This document shows, in pieces, positions 29,894 to 34,002 of a DNA stretch of 34,002 bases. The stretch comes from Lentimicrobiaceae bacterium (GTDB lineage Bacteria > Bacteroidota > Bacteroidia > Bacteroidales > WCHB1-69), in the NCBI GenBank assembly GCA_009787485.1, contig WQWP01000004.1:1-34002 (forward strand), read 5' to 3'. How positions within the stretch are numbered: the first letter of the stretch is position 1; every line of letters starts with the position of its first letter. The position numbers and the translations under genes are program-made. The notes beneath the pieces were generated by a model. The model was given only the letters and a program-made list of their open reading frames with translations, was not told the origin of the DNA and made no database searches.

Positions 29894-30961
29894 ATGAAAA
29901 AAAACAACGGAATTTTTTGGGGACTACTTTTTGTCGCTTTTGGTCTTCTTTGGTTGGGAAGATCACTTGGATTTTTCCACTTTAGCTGGTACAATGCACT
30001 CAGACTGTGGCCAATCCTTATTATCTGGGTGGGCGTTACGCTGCTGCCCATTGCACAACTTTGGAAAAATGTGTGTAATTTCATCCTTTTAGCCATTGCA
30101 ATTGTGCTGCTTTTTTCGCTGCCGGCAAAGTCATCGTGCTGCAATCGTATCTATTGGAATGAAAAAGAATCGGTATCCATTCAACGGGAAAGTCGAACCC
30201 GAACTACCGGAGAAATTCAGGAAAAACGGATTACCGGAGAAATTAAGGGAGTTATCATTGAAGGCCCTTGGGAAGTGTTTATCACACAGAATAATACAGA
30301 TAATAACGCCGTGATTGAACATAATGTTCCGGAAAGCAAAATTACAACCGAGTTGCGTCCTAATGGGTATCTACACATTCGGGCGTCTTCTGTGGGTGGC
30401 TATCACAAAAGAATACTGAGAGCTACTATTCATGCATCTGTACTCGAAAAAATTGAAGCGCGCGGAGCCGCTACCATAAATACTGACGGACAATTTGCTT
30501 CCCATTGTGATATCAAGTTGTCTGGGGCTTCTAAAATGGATGGGCTTTCGTGCGAAGGAAGTTACGCTAATGTAACCATTAGCGGAGCGTCAAAACTAAA
30601 AAATTTCACATTCACCGGAGAGCGCTTCGATGCGGATGTTTCGGGCGCTTCGAAAATAGACTTTCTCGAAATGAATGTGAAAAAGTGTAAAGTTGACCTC
30701 TCCGGCGCTTCTTCTTTTAAGGGAAGCGGCTATGCTACAAAAGGTTCATTTTCAGGATCCGGAAGTTCTGCTTTTAAAGCTTTTGATTTGGAATTAGAAA
30801 ACCTTGACATTAATCTTTCCGGTGCTTCTTCCGCAGAAGTTACTGTAAACCAAGCGATCACAGGAAGCCTTTCCAGCGCTTCAATACTCAGGTACAGAAA
30901 AGCGGAAGATGTTCGCGGCGTTTCCACAAGCGGAAGTTCAAAAATTGTTTCTGTGAAATAA
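29894..30961 (+). CDS. Membrane-anchored DUF2807 (head GIN) adhesin-like protein
   Basis: A 355-residue protein. The first 80 residues hold three hydrophobic segments (FWGLLFVAFGLLWLGRSLGF, LWPILIIWVGVTLLP, FILLAIAIVLLFSLP) like the LiaF-type transmembrane domain, which senses or reports envelope stress in other bacteria. From about 110 on, a beta-helical DUF2807 domain has eight SGAS/SGSS turns (LSGASKM, ISGASKL, VSGASKI, LSGASSF, SGSGSSAF, LSGASSA, LSSASIL, TSGSSKI) spaced by about 20 residues. The function of the family in Bacteroidota is not known; fusion to the membrane domain suggests a periplasmic sensor or scaffold. Confidence 0.8.
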   Translation: MKKNNGIFWGLLFVAFGLLWLGRSLGFFHFSWYNALRLWPILIIWVGVTLLPIAQLWKNVCNFILLAIAIVLLFSLPAKSSCCNRIYWNEKESVSIQRESRTRTTGEIQEKRITGEIKGVIIEGPWEVFITQNNTDNNAVIEHNVPESKITTELRPNGYLHIRASSVGGYHKRILRATIHASVLEKIEARGAATINTDGQFASHCDIKLSGASKMDGLSCEGSYANVTISGASKLKNFTFTGERFDADVSGASKIDFLEMNVKKCKVDLSGASSFKGSGYATKGSFSGSGSSAFKAFDLELENLDINLSGASSAEVTVNQAITGSLSSASILRYRKAEDVRGVSTSGSSKIVSVK

Positions 30962-30990
30962 TGTGGCCCCGTGCAGCAAAAACATACTTA

Positions 30991-31022
30991 ATACGTTATA
31001 TAAATAATACGTTATATAAATA
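30991..31022. repeat. Perfect 16-base tandem repeat
   Basis: ATACGTTATATAAATA occurs twice without spacing (30991-31006 and 31007-31022), directly upstream of the FKBP_N/TPR gene start at 31044. The half ACGTTATATA is partly palindromic. It could be a duplicated operator or a replication slippage product. Confidence 0.7.
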
Positions 31023-31043
31023 ATTAATCTAAAATTTATAAAA

Positions 31044-31766
31044 ATGAAAAAAGCAGTAATTATTATTAGTTTGTTCCTTTTGGGAACCACACTGTCGGTA
31101 AAAGCACAAGAAATGACTGAAAAAGAACAAAACAATTACGCCATTGGGGTGCTGCTGGGACAAAAAATCCAGGAAGAAATCCAAAAAGCCGGAATTGATG
31201 TGACAATCTTTGAGTCTATTAAAGAAAAATTTAAAGAATTGGTGGATCTTCATGCTATAAAAGAAGGTTTTAGTGATGTTTTAAAAGGAGAGTCCAAACT
31301 TTCTAAAGAAGAAGTTGAAGCGAGTCTTATGGAACTTATGAAGATGAAAGATTATTTTGAGCAGCTATTTGGACTTAACCAAACGAACCAAGTGAATCAA
31401 CTCCAGAAAAGTGAGTGTGCAACTTCGATATACTCCGAATTGATACAAGAAGCGTGGGCGATGTATGAAGTAGAAGAATACCCAATGTCGGCGCAGAGAT
31501 ACGAGGAAGCATTTAAAACACTGGGAGGTAAAGGCTTGGTTCGCGACCGGTACAACGCTGCTTGCTCGTATGCTTTAGCCAATAAAATTGACGCCGCTTT
31601 TGTGCAACTATTCAAAATTGCGAAACGCGGAAACTATACTGATTTTGAGCACATTACCACAGATGCCGACCTAAATGCACTTCATAACGACAAAAGATGG
31701 ACTAAGCTTATTAAAATTGTGAAAGCGAACAAAGAGAAGGCGGATAGTTTGAGGTATGTAAAATAA
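31044..31766 (+). CDS. Exported protein with FKBP N-terminal-like helices and TPR motif
   Basis: A 240-residue protein with a signal peptide (MKKAVIIISLFLLGTTLSVKA). Residues about 24-110 resemble the helical dimerisation domain found in front of FKBP-type prolyl isomerases (NNYAIGVLLGQKIQEEIQKAGID, then AIKEGFSDVLKG and LSKEEVEASL), but the isomerase domain itself is absent. Instead a TPR-like region follows (about 130-235: EAWAMYEVEEYPMSAQRYEEAF, RYNAACSYALANKIDAAFVQLFK, and a half-repeat ending DLNALHNDKRWTKLI). A periplasmic binding or scaffolding role is inferred from these parts; nothing indicates a reaction. The nearby tandem repeat may regulate it. Confidence 0.7.
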   Translation: MKKAVIIISLFLLGTTLSVKAQEMTEKEQNNYAIGVLLGQKIQEEIQKAGIDVTIFESIKEKFKELVDLHAIKEGFSDVLKGESKLSKEEVEASLMELMKMKDYFEQLFGLNQTNQVNQLQKSECATSIYSELIQEAWAMYEVEEYPMSAQRYEEAFKTLGGKGLVRDRYNAACSYALANKIDAAFVQLFKIAKRGNYTDFEHITTDADLNALHNDKRWTKLIKIVKANKEKADSLRYVK

Positions 31767-31767
31767 G

Positions 31768-31797
31768 TTGGGTGGTGGAGCGAAAAGTATATTTTTG
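31768..31797 (+). promoter_or_regulatory. Promoter of pdxJ
   Basis: TTG (31768-31770), 19-base spacer, TATTTTTG (31790-31797): consensus Bacteroidota -33/-7 architecture, with a start expected near 31803 and the ATG at 31824. Confidence 0.65.
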
Positions 31798-31823
31798 CCG
31801 TTGCATTTATTACAGCAAACGGT

Positions 31824-32546
31824 ATGACAAAGTTAAGCGTAAACGTTAACAAAATAGCCACGCTCCGCAACGCGCGCGGTGGAAATCTCCCCGACCTCAT
31901 TCAAGTAGCAAAAGATTGTGAAAAATTTGGCGCACAGGGAATTACAGTACACCCGAGACCCGACGGGCGCCATATCCGCTACGAAGATGTACGCAATCTA
32001 AAAAAAATAGTTACTACAGAATTTAATATTGAGGGATATCCTTCTAAAGATTTTATTGACTTGGTATTAGAAGTAAAACCCGACCAGGTAACTTTGGTGC
32101 CCGATGCACCCGATGCCATTACTTCGAATAACGGTTGGGATACGATTAAGTATCGGGAGATGCTTTTTGAAATTTGTCAAAACTTTAAAAAAGAAGGAAT
32201 TAGAACCTCTATTTTTGTAAATCCCGAAACTATTATGGTACAAAACGCCAAACTTTGCGGCACCGACAGAATTGAATTATACACAGAAGGTTATGCCGTA
32301 AACTACCCAATCAATCCAAAAACGGCAATTGAAAGCTATTCTCAATGTGCCGAAGAAGCAATCAAACAAGGATTAGGGATAAACGCCGGACATGACCTAA
32401 ACTTGCACAATCTCAACTACTTTGCCCAAAACATCTCTCAACTATTAGAGGTCTCCATCGGCCACGCCCTCATCTGCGATGCCTTATATTTAGGCTTAGA
32501 AGAAACTATTCACCGTTACTTATCCGCCTTAAAAATTTCTCTGTGA
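31824..32546 (+). CDS. pdxJ: Pyridoxine 5'-phosphate synthase
   Basis: PdxJ condenses 3-amino-2-oxopropyl phosphate and deoxyxylulose 5-phosphate into pyridoxine 5'-phosphate, the last step of DXP-dependent vitamin B6 synthesis. The 240 residues follow the TIM-barrel pattern of the family: LSVNVNKIATLRNARGGNLPD, GITVHPRPDGRHI, EVKPDQVTLVPD, RIELYTEGYA, GINAGHDLNLHNL and VSIGHALICDAL. Its length is normal. pdxA and other B6 genes are not here. The TGA stop lies within a TGCG-periodic dispersed repeat (32539-32573), so this repeat forms the end of the reading frame. Confidence 0.97.
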   Translation: MTKLSVNVNKIATLRNARGGNLPDLIQVAKDCEKFGAQGITVHPRPDGRHIRYEDVRNLKKIVTTEFNIEGYPSKDFIDLVLEVKPDQVTLVPDAPDAITSNNGWDTIKYREMLFEICQNFKKEGIRTSIFVNPETIMVQNAKLCGTDRIELYTEGYAVNYPINPKTAIESYSQCAEEAIKQGLGINAGHDLNLHNLNYFAQNISQLLEVSIGHALICDALYLGLEETIHRYLSALKISL

Positions 32547-32573
32547 ACCTCTGCGCCTTCTGCGTCTCTGTGC
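32539..32573 (+). repeat. TGCG-type boilerplate repeat overlapping the pdxJ stop
   Basis: TCTGTGAACCTCTGCGCC, TTCTGCGTCTCTGTGC: a short periodic sequence resembling 10893-10925 and 24883-24916. The final two codons of pdxJ (Leu, stop) are read from it. Confidence 0.5.
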
Positions 32574-32598
32574 TGAAAAAAATTAAAATCATCATAAA

Positions 32599-33408
32599 AT
32601 GGAAAAACTAAAAGAAACCAAACTCTTTTTGTCTTCAAAAATGAAAACCACCCCACAAATCGGCATCATCTTAGGTTCCGGCTTAAGTGGATTAGTACGG
32701 CATTTAGAAATTGAGGAAGAGATTCCCTACGCCACCATTCCCAACTTTCCGGTTTCCACAGTAAAAGGACACTACGGTTCCTTAATTTTTGGAAAGCTGA
32801 ACGGAATAGACATTGTGGTGTGCAGCGGCCGCTTCCATTACTACGAAGGTTATACCATGCAAGAAGTAACTTTCCCGATTCAAGTTATGAAAGAGCTGGG
32901 AATTAAAAAGTTAATCATATCAAATGCCGCAGGTGGCATGAATCCAACTTTTAAGATTGGAGATATTATGCTCATTAAAGACCACATTAACATGTTCCCT
33001 ACTAACCCGTTGCTTGGACCCAACGATGACGAACAAGGACCTCGTTTCTTAGATATGAGCGAAGCCTACTCGAAAAAAATGTTAAAAACTGCCTCTGAAT
33101 GTGCAAAAGAACTTGATATTCACGTGCAAACCGGCGTTTATGTGGGCGTTACCGGTCCTTGTTACGAAACCCCTGCCGAGTACCGCATGTTTGCCATCAT
33201 TGGCGGCGATGCGGTGGGCATGTCCACCGTTCCAGAAACTATCGTAGCCCGCCATCGTGGAATAGAAGTTTTTGGTTTATCGGTAATTACAGACCTCGGC
33301 ATTGTAGGACAAGTGGAAAAAATATCACATGATGAAGTGCTTCAGGCAGCTAAAATTGCGGAACCGAAAGTGGTGGCGTTGGTTTGTGAAATGTTGAAGA
33401 GGGTTTGA
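32599..33408 (+). CDS. punA: Purine nucleoside phosphorylase (PNP-I type)
   Basis: A 269-residue trimeric-type phosphorylase that splits purine nucleosides into base and ribose 1-phosphate in salvage. Key motifs: IGIILGSGLSGL (phosphate loop), SGRFHYYEGY, SNAAGGMNP, GVYVGVTGPCYETPAEYR (base-binding Glu) and AVGMSTVPE. The base-specificity residue is Asn243 in human PNP (SLITN); here the equivalent is Asp232 (SVITDLG), with His244 at the ribose-binding His257 position. Asp at that position is associated with acceptance of 6-aminopurines (human N243D, MTAP), so adenosine may be a substrate. It follows pdxJ by 52 bases and may share its promoter. Confidence 0.93.
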   Translation: MEKLKETKLFLSSKMKTTPQIGIILGSGLSGLVRHLEIEEEIPYATIPNFPVSTVKGHYGSLIFGKLNGIDIVVCSGRFHYYEGYTMQEVTFPIQVMKELGIKKLIISNAAGGMNPTFKIGDIMLIKDHINMFPTNPLLGPNDDEQGPRFLDMSEAYSKKMLKTASECAKELDIHVQTGVYVGVTGPCYETPAEYRMFAIIGGDAVGMSTVPETIVARHRGIEVFGLSVITDLGIVGQVEKISHDEVLQAAKIAEPKVVALVCEMLKRV

Positions 33409-33434
33409 ACGGTATGACAAAAATACTATCTTTG
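33404..33434 (+). promoter_or_regulatory. Consensus promoter of a small RNA
   Basis: TTTG (33404-33407), exactly 19 bases, TATCTTTG (33427-33434) is a perfect match to the Bacteroidota housekeeping promoter. The -33 box lies in the stop region of the phosphorylase gene. No coding sequence starts within 250 bases. Confidence 0.75.
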
Positions 33435-33439
33435 CAACC

Positions 33440-33643
33440 AATTTTATTAACAAAAATATTGCGTATGATATAGAAAACAACACAAAAATATAATAGAATA
33501 GCATTTGCTATGTTCTTGCTTCTGAAATTGCACACTTCAAGAAAGTATTACAAGAATAAGTAATGTTCGCAGTTAGCGGGCTTTATTATTTGTAATACAG
33601 GTCGTGCAAAACCTCAGAAGCGGATTATAAGTCCGCTTTTTTA
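33440..33643 (+). ncRNA. Candidate structured small RNA, about 200 nt
   Basis: Between a consensus promoter and an intrinsic terminator lies a region with no open frame but extensive pairing: hairpin ATAGC/GCTAT (33498-33502 with 33507-33511); then GCTTCTGA/TCAGAAGC (33518-33525 with 33614-33621) and TTGCAC/GTGCAA (33528-33533 with 33604-33609) close a bubble around a long arm: GTATTACAAG/TTTGTAATAC (33545-33554 with 33589-33598), AATAA/TTATT (33555-33559 with 33583-33587) and GTTCGC/GCGGGC (33565-33570 with 33576-33581). A closing stem, central bubble and terminal arm recall 6S RNA, but I cannot assign a family. The first 50 bases are AU-rich and unpaired. Confidence 0.65.
33618..33643 (+). 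terminator. Intrinsic terminator of the small RNA
   Basis: AAGCGGA-TTATAAG-TCCGCTT followed by TTTTATTTG. The 5' arm shares AAGC with the GCTTCTGA/TCAGAAGC helix, so the two structures are partly exclusive. Confidence 0.85.
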
Positions 33644-33693
33644 TTTGTCAAATTTTTAAACAACAATACATTCACCCTTAAAAAACAAACAGT

Positions 33694-34002
33694 ATGAAAC
33701 GAAAAATTATTTTCTTATTATGGTTTGCCATCCCATTATTTTGCATGGCACAAAGCGGTTTAGCTTTTAGTTATGAGTATGACGCTGCGGGTAATCGTGT
33801 GCTTCGTAAAGTGATTATATTTGACCCTCAATTTACACCGCCACCGCCTCCGGAGGATCCACCTCTTGCTGAAAAACCAGTAGAAATAGAAGAGAACTTA
33901 ATGCCCTTAACGTCTTTAACATCCATAGAGCCAACGGCACCGGAAGCCCATACCCAATACTTTGTAGAAAAAGTAGCCCAAGTAGAACTGAAAATCTACC
34001 CC
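33694..34002 (+). CDS. T9SS-type exported protein with a YD-repeat-like segment (3' end outside window)
   Basis: The first 103 codons are visible and open to the window end. A signal peptide (MKRKIIFLLWFAIPLFCMA) is followed by SYEYDAAGNRVLRKVI, a single motif like the YD repeats of Rhs proteins (YxYDxxGN), a proline-rich linker (TPPPPPEDPPL), an acidic linker, and then VELKIYP, where a type A T9SS sorting domain normally begins (KIYPNPT). The protein therefore seems to be small, consisting of one YD-like motif joined to a sorting domain; the remainder must be seen to confirm this. It has no obvious promoter of its own apart from the AU-rich leader after the small RNA terminator. Confidence 0.7.
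   Translation, partial: MKRKIIFLLWFAIPLFCMAQSGLAFSYEYDAAGNRVLRKVIIFDPQFTPPPPPEDPPLAEKPVEIEENLMPLTSLTSIEPTAPEAHTQYFVEKVAQVELKIYP

Noticed and set aside
33440..33643. Short peptide gene (ATG ATA TAG near 33466)
   Set aside because: Only two codons before a stop, and no other frame is open; the region is better explained as structured RNA.

Overview
The window looks like a chromosomal segment of a member of the Bacteroidota, probably Bacteroidales-like. It is AT-rich, several exported proteins carry a type IX secretion (T9SS) C-terminal sorting domain, it encodes an S46 dipeptidyl peptidase and lipid A synthesis (LpxB), and many genes have the Bacteroidota -7 element TAnnTTTG upstream. No rRNA, tRNA, CRISPR array, phage or intact insertion sequence was seen. 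dnaA, mnmG and a consensus parS site lie within about 10 kb of each other, which suggests, without proving it, that the segment is origin-proximal.

Layout. 1-2237: purine synthesis (end of purN, then purE-purC overlapping by ATGA), interrupted by a reverse-strand outer-membrane barrel gene. 2234-4599 (reverse): a LUD/iron-sulfur protein followed by a DUF1015 protein. 4865-10756 (forward, gaps of 3-19 bases): exported CarboxypepD_reg-like protein, MFS transporter, DPP7-type dipeptidyl peptidase and XseA. 10941-13734 (reverse): queD-ybeY-mnmG with a parS site touching the mnmG start codon. 13991-16616: lpxB-murC; murC carries three dispersed-repeat segments in frame. 16748-18380: small T9SS-tagged protein, lipoprotein and barrel. 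18381-18597: gene debris. 18598-24877: dnaA, a stand-alone riboflavin kinase, a RicT/PSP1-family protein and gcvP. 24878-27742: accessory stretch with nested palindromes, a T9SS-tail remnant, a lipoprotein, a T9SS-exported protease homologue that lacks its catalytic triad, and a 125-nt near-continuous hairpin. 27743-33408: AAA/DUF4143 ATPase, family-2 glycosyltransferase, DUF2807 protein, FKBP_N/TPR protein, pdxJ and a purine nucleoside phosphorylase. 33404-33643: a probable structured small RNA with its own promoter and terminator. 33694 to the end: start of another T9SS-type protein.

The genes are mostly core metabolism and cell envelope. The likeliest functional unit is the dipeptidyl peptidase next to an MFS carrier, suggesting peptide feeding. 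The most unusual things are the in-frame repeats inside essential murC, the 27320-27444 hairpin, the unassigned small RNA, the pseudoprotease that shares its 5' cassette with another gene 9 kb away, and the parS site at mnmG.
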